This document shows positions 16,301-25,873 of a DNA stretch of 46,987 bases, piece after piece. The notes beneath the pieces are model-generated. The model did not search any database. It was not told the DNA's origin and saw nothing but the letters and a program-made list of their open reading frames with translations. The translations under genes and the position numbers were made by a program. Numbering within the stretch: position 1 is the first letter of the stretch; every line of letters starts with the position of its first letter. Source of the DNA: a virus; the IMG/VR virus record IMGVR_UViG_3300017788_000041, positions 1-46,987 of that record; one strand, given 5' to 3'.

Positions 16301-16507
16301 GTACCATCTAGCTCCTCTGAGACCTTGAGGCCCTGTAGGACCTTGTATTCCCTGAGGTCCAATAGCTCCAGTAGCCCCCCTTATTCCCTGAGGACCTTGA
16401 GGTCCCCCACCAGCTGTCAGAATCTGATCAAAATTGTAATTAATCTTGTCTATCAAGATCGTTTGGGAATCCCCCGGAAGCACATTTAAAATGTTTATAA
16501 GCGGCAT
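13367..16507 (-). CDS. Tail fibre/collar protein with collagen-like and phage tail collar domains
   Basis: 1046 residues. A short N-terminal peptide ([20 protein letters not shown]) is followed by 11 collagen-type Gly-X-Y triplets at 35-67. A long Gly/Ser/Asn-rich fibre shaft comes next. A phage tail collar domain sits at about 690-770, recognised by [53 protein letters not shown] and SHTHALE, and ending in [11 protein letters not shown]. It is followed by a Pro-Thr linker (about 900-935) and a distinct C-terminal beta domain of about 105 residues, the likely variable tip. It should trimerise and bind the host surface. It is preceded by a 26-base leader with GATATATAA. The N-terminal peptide resembles that of the 317-residue protein. 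Confidence 0.88.
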   Translation of the reverse strand: MPLINILNVLPGDSQTILIDKINYNFDQILTAGGGPQGPQGIRGATGAIGPQGIQGPTGPQGLRGARWYVQQTAPSTGNLYNTPWGEPELGDYWLSDSTDTNPYGIYVYDETSPGSGTLSWQYSGVFFSNTSAFVPVDNTNLTEDRVLIHDTNFSHKYGLLLSDRGATGADPSYQYTELNKYGLNGERSKLKIATDPSSNIASLISFGRANQDEANKTSAGFSQSKNPRFRWKNPGSASTDYDLEFFSPGGNVAFLAASNSFEVQASRVNITGANWINATGGSIRLRRSSGAFVNSGIGTYFADGTEIRYSPDYTNSVGNFIVGDAITTQGNKGIVLSNSGTTNGRNIIFKSGNTAVGSVFGGLMAEKAADSVGIAGLSFALDGSATTETRIDFSVSNTSGNNVNRLRLDKDGNLQFRFGVFTGSTRDALVYMQDSASGESGANLTVKSGSGTAAPGGNLYLYGGLGAAGSTGGNVVIHPGPVSAGAGSKGGNIYLHPSQSNKTNKTGVAIGISDSESVDAALVVADTNNGIVGGDILQLKTYAQNATGAYFFGFDSDGYLTKGLPFNETTIPLEASPNNLDYYEEGDWSGTLALNPRVSQAGWNSTKYKIVKSKYTRIGDAVNIDFVIKIDSLASTLSAPATASDGYMYISGFPYSADFSNVRLATSVSDYLAPAMPINSLKGIGFSGIGSTPAGTIMSWPSSTIPTGWLQCNGQAVSRNTYSALFSVLGTTYGSGDLTTTFNVPDLSGKFIRGTGGNALSLGVTQDDEFKSHTHALETNRRLVGTLDRGSSLSSGGSDAVSSNNQANVFDNGIGSTGGTETRPINMAMNYIIYAGSTSAIQELGGAFISESSDSRFYVYSNGGNLGISSIPGGSTSYIHGSFRYFTTSSTKYTAAPPPSPTPTPTPTPTPTPTPTPTPTPTPTPTPTPTPAPTPAPICSFISGTTTINQASPGPITSAFAINSPGAYLRVTAYGGINYAGESDVYIEVTNVDPSGPTPIPNTVGAYSLGPTTTDNTIWLEPGNYTVLLYGTFSIASGFGSVSCA
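13704..13805. repeat. Seventeen tandem 6-bp units (GTCGGT/GTTGGG family) encoding a Pro-Thr linker
   Basis: The plus strand is made of 17 consecutive hexamers of type GTCGGN or GTTGGN (one GCCGGC). On the minus strand they encode alternating Pro-Thr in the collar-fibre protein. Each unit is two codons, so copy-number change keeps the frame. The tract separates the collar domain from the C-terminal tip and likely sets the tip's reach. It is not a CRISPR array: no spacers are present. Confidence 0.95.
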
Positions 16508-16523
16508 TTCTTTCTAATTACTT

Positions 16524-16532
16524 TTATATATC
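16524..16532 (-). promoter_or_regulatory. GATATATAA motif upstream of the collar-fibre gene
   Basis: In the 26-base gap between the 1932-residue gene and the fibre gene the minus strand reads GATATATAA, with 16 bases to the ATG, the longest spacing among the exact copies. GATATAAG also occurs a few bases upstream. Spacing would allow a short leader if this is a late promoter. Confidence 0.4.
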
Positions 16533-16533
16533 C

Positions 16534-19500
16534 TTATATCTTTCCGACCAATAAAGAGAAGGCTACAGAATAATCATAAGTTGGATCCTTCTGTAATCTA
16601 TATTCGAATTCTAGCTGGCTACGTTTTTTTATATCATTGTTGTTAGATTTGACAAATCCTGAAGATATTTTTTCATAGTTACTTAGATTCGTAATTATTG
16701 GATCTAAGTCTATCCCTTCAGTTCTTCTAATCTTTTTAATATAAACTGATATCTCCTTTGTTTCATACTGGGGAAGAACGTTATTTTTGAGGTACTCGTC
16801 AACATCATCAGATAGAATAGTACCGTCACCAATACCAAACTCGGGAACGAGTAATTCGCTAAACTTCTTATCAACGCCGCCTTCTTGAAAATGCTTTATT
16901 GCAGTTCTTTCAACTATTAAAAGAGCTTTTATTTCTGTATCAGTTTCTTCCCATAGGATTTCATACTTAGGATAAAGATCCTTATTGACATTAAACACGT
17001 CGGAAAGGGCTGTGGCATATTTAAGTTGATAATCCTCTCTTATAGTGTTGGGGGTTTTCATTACCTTACTACCGAAGAAATTCTTCTGCTCTATCATATT
17101 TTTTGTTCCTGGTAAATAGGTAAAATTATTACCTGAAACATATTCTCTATATCTTCCAGGATCCCATGTACTTTCAAAAATAAAAGTATCTCTAATTCCT
17201 ATTGGAGATTCTCCTATTAGAGGATATTCTGGCTTGTAACCAGACTGTGGGTCTATTTGGAAAGGATTAGATTTTGCATACTTATAGAAATTAACATTCT
17301 TTACCTTACCAAAATTATCCTTGTTAGATCCAAACGTCACATTCTTATATTCTAAACTTTCACTGATTAATGCAGATCCCCCTGAATAACTTTCATCTTT
17401 TAACTCATAATATATTTCATCCGGGGCATTTTGAGGAACTGTGAAAGCTGCTCCAGTAACACCAGTGTATGTGAATCCCTTTGAGTACACATCAGCAGTT
17501 TCTCCGCTATTCTTAGCGGTAGAAAGAACAAAATCTTTACGCGAAACAACAGAATAAGCACTCCACCAAGATGGTGAAGAAGCAGGATTATTTCCGGTAT
17601 TTGAATTTAATAATGAAATATAAAGTGATCCTGAATAATCTACTATAGCATTTTCCGAATATGTAGTAGAAACTGAATATGTAGAAACGCTATCTTTAAC
17701 AAAATTAGAGAAAACAAAATTATAAGTATTCCCTTTTACTAGCCTCATTTTTTTCCTAACCTTACCATCAATGTATATTTCATAATTAGAACCTATTCCA
17801 TAATATAATGATGTAGGTGCTTTTTCTAATATAGAAACATCTACCTGTAAACTTGAAGAAACTGGGGTATCCCTATCAGAGACTAAAAAATCATTCTTGG
17901 TATTTTTAAAGTGAACAACGTCTACAAATTTAGGAGAGTATCCCCCACCATATCTAAAGAATTCAGTTACGTCATCTTCAGTAACTAAAGAATATCCAGC
18001 ATTAACATTCGAGAAAGACTCAGGCTTATAATTTTCCTCAACAGGAATTAGCTTGTTAGTTTGTACAAAAGATGAAGGCTTTATGAATTCTAAAACAAAA
18101 GTATCAGATGTTACTACAGTACTTTGTGTTGTGGGGTTCCAGTAAGATTTAGTATACTTAATATATGGGCTATTATTTACAAAAAGTTTATAAATCTCAG
18201 GGAATGCTAGTCTATCAAAAACAGAGTCCCAATAATTTTGCCCAGCACCAGCTTGATAAACCGCTCTTGATAAGAAATTATTATATGATACGGGAACTGG
18301 AACTGTTGTAAAACTTGGAGGTGTATACCCCAAATTAGAAAAATCAAAATAATATCCACCAAGATAGCTAACCTCATTAAAGTTTAGATAATTTTTACCA
18401 GCTCCAGTGATCCATGGTGTTCTATACCAATAAGCTCCAGCATCTCCTGATTTAGGAGAGAATAGAGTAAGCGGGTCGAGATAATTAGCGGGTCTACTTC
18501 CAGTAGCAAAAGAATTTACTGGTGTTGTTGGAGAATAAAACTGAACCTCATTTCTTAAATCAGTATCATAATTAGGATTTGGTGCTATAGCAGCTACTCC
18601 AGTCCCGTCAGGGGTTGTCGGGGTTACTATAGATTGAATGCCAATAGTAGAAAGACTAGATAGATTTAATCCAGAACTTAATTTAACATAAGAAAGATCA
18701 GAGTTAAGTAACCCAGCAGGACTCGATGTTATTTTAGAATATTCATCAGTCCCAGATCCACCTGTTACTTTATGTCTTAATTTATTAGAAAGAGAATATA
18801 GACCAAAATAGTCTACGCCTCCATGAATTCCAGTTGGATTAAAGTACCAAGACCCAGTTGAGCTTGATTGAGAAACGTCAGCGGGTCCAAGTGCTAAATA
18901 AAGTATATCTTTTAACTTTTCGGGATCTACAAATCTAACATCAGATACGATTAAAGTAATTACAAAAGTAACAGTTTTAAATTCTTCGTTCTGGTGTACT
19001 TGATATGTTACAGGAGAAGTTACACCATAGGGATCAGGATCTTCTATGGCTCTTAAAATACAAGCAAATTTATAATCATTAAATTTCTGATCGCCTACTT
19101 TAAATAAATTGGTCTCTCTCGTTTGAATTGAAGCTTCGGTTCTTTCCTTGATCCTTACTTTAACACCTCTGTATAATGTTTCGGAAAATCCAGAAGGGTT
19201 ATCATATGTAAACCAGGTATATCTTTGCTCTATTGGTTTTGATTCAACAGAACTAAATCTTACATTATCAAGATCATAAAAATCCTTCCCATCTACTGTA
19301 AAATAATTTAAAAAATAATCTTCATTAGCAGGATCTGCACTTTGAACTGACGACAGAGAAAATGCAGCTGCACAATAATTAGAAGAGGTTTTAACTAAAT
19401 TAGCAGTAGCTGATATTGGTGGGGTTTCTAATACATACCACTCGTTAGAAAAATATAAAGGATCTCTACCAGGACTGAAAAAACTAGGTGAAAAATTTAA

Positions 19501-22332
19501 AGGGGTAAAAGCAGAGCTGGAGTTCAATCTGTAATCATTTCCTCTAACATCACTTCCACCCTCATAAACCCATTTTGTAATAAAAGGAGTTACTCTAGAT
19601 TTTGTAACAAGGGATCTAATATAGTTTTCTTTTAAAACATCATATTCATTATCGACCTTACCAAAATTCATTTGTTCCATCTTGGATGAAATCTGAGCTG
19701 CTTCGTCTAGATATTTAATTTCTTGCAATCCTGCAAAGCCTGGAAATCTATCTAAGTCAGGCAATGGATCATTCGATCCAAAGAATCTTGCCTGGTTAAT
19801 TTCTTTAACATAAATTAAGGGAACAACATTAGATCTACCTGTATTATTTCCAGATATTAGTGTATAGTTTGAAGCAGTTGCACCTCTGAATATGTAATTT
19901 CCTGTTGGACCGTATGTCGTTTCCATATAAGAAACAGTGGAACCGTTAGCAACAGCATAATCTATTCCTTCATAAATGGGGGTTATTCCGTCTGGTTGAA
20001 CATCAATATATCTGTAATATTCTTCAGTTGGGGTTTTACCATAATTACTGCTCCAAAAATCTACATCCAAATCTTTTGTTGGATAGAAAGAGAATACACC
20101 ACTTTCAACTTCAATTAGTTCTTCGGATATAATAGTTCCTAAAGAGCCTCTTAAAATAGTATGAGTATTATCCTCTATTTCAACAATAGAGTGTGTTGAA
20201 TAATTCTTGATCGTATTATATTGAAGTTCAGAATCATCATAATCTATGCATTTACCTATAAACTTAACTTTAGAAAGACCAAAATTTGTTTTGATATAGC
20301 TTCTTTCCGTCGAGAGTTTATATGCATCTTCATTTTTTATTTTGATTCTAGTATTGGAATATTTACATCCTCCCACAAATTTTAAATCTGTCGTTAGATC
20401 GTTCACGTCTACGTTGTTAAACAAAATTTTACCTCTCCTATCAAAAGAAAGTTTGTTGTAATAATCTCTATATGAGAATAAAGAAAAAAGACCATTATTG
20501 GTTTCATCAGATCCAGAGGTTCTGATAACAACTTCGTCTCCTATAGCAAATGCTTTATAAGATTTATAATTAACGCTATTTAAAACACCAGCTATTGCTT
20601 CAGCAATCTGAGCATTTGTACCAAACGGGTGAAAATAATAAACACCACCTTCGTCAGTAAAACTTCCGGGACCCCATCCGCCTCTTACATAAGTTAACTC
20701 AGATGCTACAAAATAATCAAATCTTCTATTTCCAATCTGATTTGCTCCAAATGGATGGTATAAAATTATTGCATCGTTCGGAAGCAATTGTCCACCTATT
20801 TTAATAACAGAATAAGATCGACCTGTCTCTTCTGAAATACTTCCTTTGTATTCCTTAGTTTTTAAAGGATTGGGACCTGAAAAAACAGAAATATTTGCAA
20901 TCTTGTTGCTAATTATTAAAAGATTATCTTGGGATGTTCCTGTTCCCCATTTGTCTGTATCCGTCGCATCTGTCGAATAATTCTTTATCTGTTTGTAAGA
21001 GTAAAAATTTTGATTCTTATCTTTAATATAAAAAGACTTTAATCTTTCGTTGGTGTGAACATCATCAGAAGTTGGTATGTACCCCCAGATAGAATCCGGA
21101 TCTACAAAAAGTCTTACCCCATTATCATTCTGCTGATAATACGGTGAAGTCATCCTATCGGATATTTGATTTGGCGATTTGGGTTCGGGAAAATTACCAA
21201 CAGAAACGGAGTTATTAAAGAATAAATCATCAGATAATTTAAATGTTCCAGTTTTTATATCGTCCACATAAAATCCATAATATCTGTTGATACTATATAG
21301 ATCTGCATCAGTGTCATTAAACAGAAATTCTAAATTTAATATGCTATGGGAAATAACACCATTTCTTTTAAATCCTTCAGTTATTAGCTGATCTGTTTCT
21401 ATAATAGGTGAATCTGAAGAAAACACAGAATTTAGATATTCTCCCTTTTTACAGAAAACACCGTCCTTTATTGATACGCCATTGTAAGTGGTAAGGGAAT
21501 CTTTTTCAAACTTGACATCGATTAAAGACTGTGTATAATTTACATTAGATCTTATCTTAGAAATATACTTACCCAGCTTAGAATCCTCCTGTAGGGAATA
21601 TGTTGCAACAATTCTGGATTTTGGTAAGATATTTTCTATAAAATGATCCTGCTCATTTCCAATAAATTGCATGTTATAGCTTGAGTCTAACAGAATTACA
21701 TCACCTTGACCCTGTATTAAATTAAATCCAGTTGATGTTGCTACAAAGATTTCGCCCGAAGTATATTCAGTTCCGTTTGATTTTATTTTGTAGGGTAAAT
21801 ATGTAGTTGATGTTTTATCTAATCCATATTTTTCGACAACTTTGTACGATTTTCCTATGGTTAAAGAAGTAACAGGAACCAAATAGGAAAAATCTATTGG
21901 ATCGGATATTCTAAAAATGACAAAGTACTTTGGTAAATCTCTCTGTAATCTAATAGGTGCTAGGAAAGAAAATTCTTCATCATACAAATTAGATACTAAA
22001 GGATTTGCTCCCGCATGGTAAAATCCATCAAATTGATCGCTTAGTGTAGAGGTATAAGTATCCTTAGGACTTTTCTCGTTTTTTAGACCAAAAATAAAAT
22101 CCGCCGGTGTTTTCCCATCATCAAAAAATTTGTAAACATCTTGAGCAAAATCTCCATCTGGGGATATCCTGTAACCCTTATATTGATTTTTGGACATCTC
22201 ATCATTAGAATCTATGGAGTTAAACCACAGATTCCCCGAAGAATCCACGCTAATCTTTAGGTTACCAGAAATTCTAGGATTTGATCTAAGAATTCCAAAA
22301 GACGACTTATATTTTCCTTTTTTTGTAGCCAT
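16534..22332 (-). CDS. Very large tail/baseplate structural protein with cupredoxin-like and carbohydrate-binding-like segments
   Basis: 1932 residues, beta-rich, rich in Tyr, Asn and Ser; no full-length family recognised. Near residues 1530-1640 a segment reads VRKKMRLVKGNTYNFVFSN and later KDFVLST and FTYTGVTGAAFTVPQNAPD. This is the pattern of the cupredoxin-like beta-sandwich often found in phage structural proteins. It is split by an insert at about 1554-1595 that looks like a CBM5/12 (chitin-binding-type) module: TYSENAIVDYSGSLYISL, then NTGNNPASSPSWWSAY. The C-terminus (after about 1750) is more helical and charged. It lies six bases after the stop of the 1177-residue gene. A host-glycan-contacting baseplate or fibre component is likely; enzymatic activity is not indicated. 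Confidence 0.7.
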   Translation of the reverse strand: MATKKGKYKSSFGILRSNPRISGNLKISVDSSGNLWFNSIDSNDEMSKNQYKGYRISPDGDFAQDVYKFFDDGKTPADFIFGLKNEKSPKDTYTSTLSDQFDGFYHAGANPLVSNLYDEEFSFLAPIRLQRDLPKYFVIFRISDPIDFSYLVPVTSLTIGKSYKVVEKYGLDKTSTTYLPYKIKSNGTEYTSGEIFVATSTGFNLIQGQGDVILLDSSYNMQFIGNEQDHFIENILPKSRIVATYSLQEDSKLGKYISKIRSNVNYTQSLIDVKFEKDSLTTYNGVSIKDGVFCKKGEYLNSVFSSDSPIIETDQLITEGFKRNGVISHSILNLEFLFNDTDADLYSINRYYGFYVDDIKTGTFKLSDDLFFNNSVSVGNFPEPKSPNQISDRMTSPYYQQNDNGVRLFVDPDSIWGYIPTSDDVHTNERLKSFYIKDKNQNFYSYKQIKNYSTDATDTDKWGTGTSQDNLLIISNKIANISVFSGPNPLKTKEYKGSISEETGRSYSVIKIGGQLLPNDAIILYHPFGANQIGNRRFDYFVASELTYVRGGWGPGSFTDEGGVYYFHPFGTNAQIAEAIAGVLNSVNYKSYKAFAIGDEVVIRTSGSDETNNGLFSLFSYRDYYNKLSFDRRGKILFNNVDVNDLTTDLKFVGGCKYSNTRIKIKNEDAYKLSTERSYIKTNFGLSKVKFIGKCIDYDDSELQYNTIKNYSTHSIVEIEDNTHTILRGSLGTIISEELIEVESGVFSFYPTKDLDVDFWSSNYGKTPTEEYYRYIDVQPDGITPIYEGIDYAVANGSTVSYMETTYGPTGNYIFRGATASNYTLISGNNTGRSNVVPLIYVKEINQARFFGSNDPLPDLDRFPGFAGLQEIKYLDEAAQISSKMEQMNFGKVDNEYDVLKENYIRSLVTKSRVTPFITKWVYEGGSDVRGNDYRLNSSSAFTPLNFSPSFFSPGRDPLYFSNEWYVLETPPISATANLVKTSSNYCAAAFSLSSVQSADPANEDYFLNYFTVDGKDFYDLDNVRFSSVESKPIEQRYTWFTYDNPSGFSETLYRGVKVRIKERTEASIQTRETNLFKVGDQKFNDYKFACILRAIEDPDPYGVTSPVTYQVHQNEEFKTVTFVITLIVSDVRFVDPEKLKDILYLALGPADVSQSSSTGSWYFNPTGIHGGVDYFGLYSLSNKLRHKVTGGSGTDEYSKITSSPAGLLNSDLSYVKLSSGLNLSSLSTIGIQSIVTPTTPDGTGVAAIAPNPNYDTDLRNEVQFYSPTTPVNSFATGSRPANYLDPLTLFSPKSGDAGAYWYRTPWITGAGKNYLNFNEVSYLGGYYFDFSNLGYTPPSFTTVPVPVSYNNFLSRAVYQAGAGQNYWDSVFDRLAFPEIYKLFVNNSPYIKYTKSYWNPTTQSTVVTSDTFVLEFIKPSSFVQTNKLIPVEENYKPESFSNVNAGYSLVTEDDVTEFFRYGGGYSPKFVDVVHFKNTKNDFLVSDRDTPVSSSLQVDVSILEKAPTSLYYGIGSNYEIYIDGKVRKKMRLVKGNTYNFVFSNFVKDSVSTYSVSTTYSENAIVDYSGSLYISLLNSNTGNNPASSPSWWSAYSVVSRKDFVLSTAKNSGETADVYSKGFTYTGVTGAAFTVPQNAPDEIYYELKDESYSGGSALISESLEYKNVTFGSNKDNFGKVKNVNFYKYAKSNPFQIDPQSGYKPEYPLIGESPIGIRDTFIFESTWDPGRYREYVSGNNFTYLPGTKNMIEQKNFFGSKVMKTPNTIREDYQLKYATALSDVFNVNKDLYPKYEILWEETDTEIKALLIVERTAIKHFQEGGVDKKFSELLVPEFGIGDGTILSDDVDEYLKNNVLPQYETKEISVYIKKIRRTEGIDLDPIITNLSNYEKISSGFVKSNNNDIKKRSQLEFEYRLQKDPTYDYSVAFSLLVGKI

Positions 22333-22338
22333 TTATAG

Positions 22339-25300
22339 TTATGCCTCGATGAGTCTTCTTATTCCTAGTCTGTCTCTAAAACTTGAATATGTCGGAGAAG
22401 CTAATGCTGATTTAGTATAGCTTCCTGAGACTGACAAGTCAAAAGAAAATAACTCTTCATTATTTACTTTTATATCTATCCCTATCTTTTTAGTGTAGGT
22501 AATATTTCTTATCGCTCCGCTATTTCTAAATCCTCCTATATAGCCAAGTTTATCCTGACATCTCATTTGGAATAAGACAGGTATAACTATAGAATTTTCT
22601 TCGCCTGAAGAAAGTGTTTTTGTTGCCAATGTTGTTGATCCCTCAACTTGAATTTGAGAATGGCTTGATGGAGCCATGTATAGGTAGGATCCGCAAGAGT
22701 ATTTTCCAACTAGATATTCATCATCAGAGCTGAATCCTAATTTTTCTGGGTATGAGGTATTTGCACCGGTAGCTCCATATGAATTAGTAGCAATCTGATT
22801 GTAAGAAAGTTGCTGATAATTTTTAGTTTGATTTGTTACAGTATCAACAAAAAGCGTATCAGTTGAAGAAGATTCAAATCCAAAAGAATGTCTAAAGGAA
22901 GGATAATTAAATCCACTTGTTCCCTGTGTTGGTCGAATTAAATTTTCAAAAGATTTAGTTGTTGTTATGGCTTCAGATACGATTGTAGGATGCGAAATAT
23001 GTACACAGAATTCATTCAATTTTCCGTTCCCGACAGGAGAACCTGATGCATAAGATCCGTTCCAGATATTAGCATTAGTTGTTCCGGGAGTTGAAGTTCC
23101 TCCTGGCTTAAATGGAATCAAACTTCCGCCATCTACAGGAACCCCGCTCACACCACTCTCAGGATTCCAAGTTAATCCAGTTTTAGGAGTAAAATATAAA
23201 TTATCATCAAATCCTACAGATTTAAATCTAGGATAAATGAACTGAGAATTTGAATTTGCTGATTGAAAAGGTGAAGAATGTATGTAAGAATTTCTTCCTG
23301 TTAGATTCGATCTTACCTCCGAAGATTTTATACTGGTTAAAGAAATTGGAGATAAATCGTATTTTCTATTTGTTGCATAGTCTGGGTTTGCTGTGGTACT
23401 TGTATTATCAAGTGCCATAACATTTTGACCTCCTGGAATGATCGAAGCAAGTTCTAAGGGAGAAGCAGTTTCATTTCTAAGTTGTATTGAATATAGAACA
23501 GAAACTATTTTTCCATAATTTGAAAAGTTTGTTAAGTCTATTAACTCATCATAGTATCCAGCAAATAGCTCAACGACTGATCCTCTGTTTACTTTTATTA
23601 GATCACTTCCGCTCTTAATATAAACTGTAAGAACTCCTTTCGCTACAGAGATTAATGCCTTCAGAGAAGCTATCTCTTTATCCATAGCTAATATCTTTTG
23701 ATATAAATCTAAGGATCTTCCTGTGCTATCAAAAAATCCTGATGATATAGTATCAGCTACGTGAGCAAAATATTTGTCACCACTGTTAAAAGCTGTTGAA
23801 AGATGTGAATCTAATCCTCTAGAAGTTAGATCTTGTTGAAGAGAAACTAAAACCTGATCATTTGAGTTTTGACTAACATATTGATCGTTGGTGTTTCCAA
23901 CCGAAAGCTCCTCTGGAAAATCAATTATAACAGATCCTGAAAAATCAGATTCTAAGGCATTCATTGGCCATCCAGCCTCAGAAATTGAAGAAACTTTAAT
24001 CTCTACCTTTTCTCCTGCTGTAACTGGAATATCCAATTGATTTATGTTAGGGGAATCAGCATCTTGTACATCTTCGTCTCTCCAAAAATATTTTTTAGTT
24101 ACAGAGTCATATGATTTTTTTCTGATATCAGTTTTATACTCTATCCAGTTACTATATGTTGCTCTTCTCTCAGTTCCATCATTGTCAGAGAATTTTATTT
24201 CCTCTGCATTAGTAGAATTTCCTTGTTTGGTTAAATATCTATATCTTACTCTAAATTGAATAACACTTTGTGATCCTGATTTTCCATCCTCTATTGGAGA
24301 AGGTATTGGCCAGAATCCTCTAACTCGATATTTAGGTGCTTCAGTAACTTCTGGTGCAGCACTAGAAAGGTTATTTAAGTCCTGAATTACAGTCTGTAAT
24401 AAAGCGGTTTTAGTTGATTTTTCTCTTGTTAAAGAATCAATTTTTGCTATTAAACTTTCTCTTGAAGATGATGTTGATTTTGTAACAGATGTTATAGTTA
24501 AATCTGCAAGCTCACTTCTAGTTTGATCTATTGATTTATTAATAGCATCAATTTCGTTTTGTAGCTTAACTTTATTTTGAACTGCTGCAGCAAATTTTTC
24601 AGATGTTGTAGATTGAGTAATCTGTTTGTTAATCTGTACAACTTTAAAGTTAGAAGAATTAAGAACCGGTACATTCGGTGTTAATCCGTATACTGAAGGT
24701 ATTACTTTCTCTTTGGTATTAGACAAGAACTGCGATCCAAAATCTGCAACTTGAGTTTTATAGAAATCGTCTAGTGTCATATTTCCATTAGACGTTCCGA
24801 TGATCATTTCATTAGAATAAAAGACTACGCCATTACTGTATGTTGAACCTGTAATATGATGATTATCATTGATTGCTTTTATAAAAACACATTGTCTTTC
24901 ATCATGACCTATATTAACATTTACTTGTAGTGGTGATAATATATCAGAAGATAATGTTAATGCTCCGTCTCCGATTGGAACTGGATCATATCCGCTTATT
25001 CTCTTTAAAACAACAGTTGATTCTGAAAGGTCTATAGATGTAACTTCTAATTTGCTTCCACCCTTGGTCATTAACTGATCACCTACTTTAATCTGTCTGT
25101 CAGAATTTAATCCAGAAGAAATCAGATCTTTATATGTAATGGTATCAAGTTTGTATTTTCTTACGGTTTGATTAACAATTTGACCCCCGATTGTTACAGG
25201 AACAGTTGTGTCAAAAACTCTAAGTACAGAAAAATCGCCCTTATATCTAATTACTCTTAAAGGTAAATCTTCTGGAGATTCGTCTATCGTATATGTTATT

Positions 25301-25872
25301 CCCTGTCCAGTTAAGGCATTCATAAAATCAGCATCGCTGATATCATTTCTGCCTTTCAGATTGGTATCAAAAAAATTTTTCTGAGCATCAGTAGCAGTAT
25401 TTGCAATAATTCTTTTTACAAAAACTCTTTTTGTTTCTGGATCTACTTGTCCATCTACATTAAAAGAAACAAAAAGTAAAGGATTTAAAAAGCTTTCAAA
25501 AAAGTGATTGCTTCTAAATTTAAAATTAGCCGGAACCTGTAAATTAGCAGGAGCAGTAGGATCTATTAAGGGCTTAGCTTCATAAATTCTAGAAACTGTT
25601 CCATCAGCATTTCTAACATTAGCATCTCCATCTTCAAGACCGCTCAATCTTTTAATATTTGAATCTAGTCTTTTAATCTCGTTTATAATGTAACCCCAAG
25701 AAGGTATTGAAATAGTACTAGCGTTGTTGTTTTCGTCAATAAATTCAACACTAACAATATCTTCTTTCGAAGTTGTAGCATTGCTCAATTTATTGATTAT
25801 TTCTAAAGAGTTTTTTTGAAGTCTTAGAAATTGAGCTAGTAGCGAACTTATTGAATTTTTAGTACCTGCCAT
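22339..25872 (-). CDS. Large virion structural protein with coiled coils and a fibronectin III-like segment
   Basis: 1177 residues. The N-terminus is helical (SISSLLAQFLRLQKNSLEII). A strong coiled coil spans roughly 420-500 (AAAVQNKVKLQNEIDAINKS, LIAKIDSLTREKSTKTALLQ). It is followed at about 515-655 by a fibronectin III-like segment: VIQFRVRYRYL, SNWIEYKTD, then AGEKVEIKVSSISEAGWP. A second coiled coil lies at about 720-750 (ILAMDKEIASLKALISVAKG), and the C-terminal third is beta-rich. These features fit an elongated, oligomeric tail appendage or baseplate arm. The gene starts one base after the stop of the 727-residue gene and precedes the 1932-residue gene, so the products are probably made in similar amounts. 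Exact role unknown. Confidence 0.65.
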   Translation of the reverse strand: MAGTKNSISSLLAQFLRLQKNSLEIINKLSNATTSKEDIVSVEFIDENNNASTISIPSWGYIINEIKRLDSNIKRLSGLEDGDANVRNADGTVSRIYEAKPLIDPTAPANLQVPANFKFRSNHFFESFLNPLLFVSFNVDGQVDPETKRVFVKRIIANTATDAQKNFFDTNLKGRNDISDADFMNALTGQGITYTIDESPEDLPLRVIRYKGDFSVLRVFDTTVPVTIGGQIVNQTVRKYKLDTITYKDLISSGLNSDRQIKVGDQLMTKGGSKLEVTSIDLSESTVVLKRISGYDPVPIGDGALTLSSDILSPLQVNVNIGHDERQCVFIKAINDNHHITGSTYSNGVVFYSNEMIIGTSNGNMTLDDFYKTQVADFGSQFLSNTKEKVIPSVYGLTPNVPVLNSSNFKVVQINKQITQSTTSEKFAAAVQNKVKLQNEIDAINKSIDQTRSELADLTITSVTKSTSSSRESLIAKIDSLTREKSTKTALLQTVIQDLNNLSSAAPEVTEAPKYRVRGFWPIPSPIEDGKSGSQSVIQFRVRYRYLTKQGNSTNAEEIKFSDNDGTERRATYSNWIEYKTDIRKKSYDSVTKKYFWRDEDVQDADSPNINQLDIPVTAGEKVEIKVSSISEAGWPMNALESDFSGSVIIDFPEELSVGNTNDQYVSQNSNDQVLVSLQQDLTSRGLDSHLSTAFNSGDKYFAHVADTISSGFFDSTGRSLDLYQKILAMDKEIASLKALISVAKGVLTVYIKSGSDLIKVNRGSVVELFAGYYDELIDLTNFSNYGKIVSVLYSIQLRNETASPLELASIIPGGQNVMALDNTSTTANPDYATNRKYDLSPISLTSIKSSEVRSNLTGRNSYIHSSPFQSANSNSQFIYPRFKSVGFDDNLYFTPKTGLTWNPESGVSGVPVDGGSLIPFKPGGTSTPGTTNANIWNGSYASGSPVGNGKLNEFCVHISHPTIVSEAITTTKSFENLIRPTQGTSGFNYPSFRHSFGFESSSTDTLFVDTVTNQTKNYQQLSYNQIATNSYGATGANTSYPEKLGFSSDDEYLVGKYSCGSYLYMAPSSHSQIQVEGSTTLATKTLSSGEENSIVIPVLFQMRCQDKLGYIGGFRNSGAIRNITYTKKIGIDIKVNNEELFSFDLSVSGSYTKSALASPTYSSFRDRLGIRRLIEA

Positions 25873-25873
25873 T

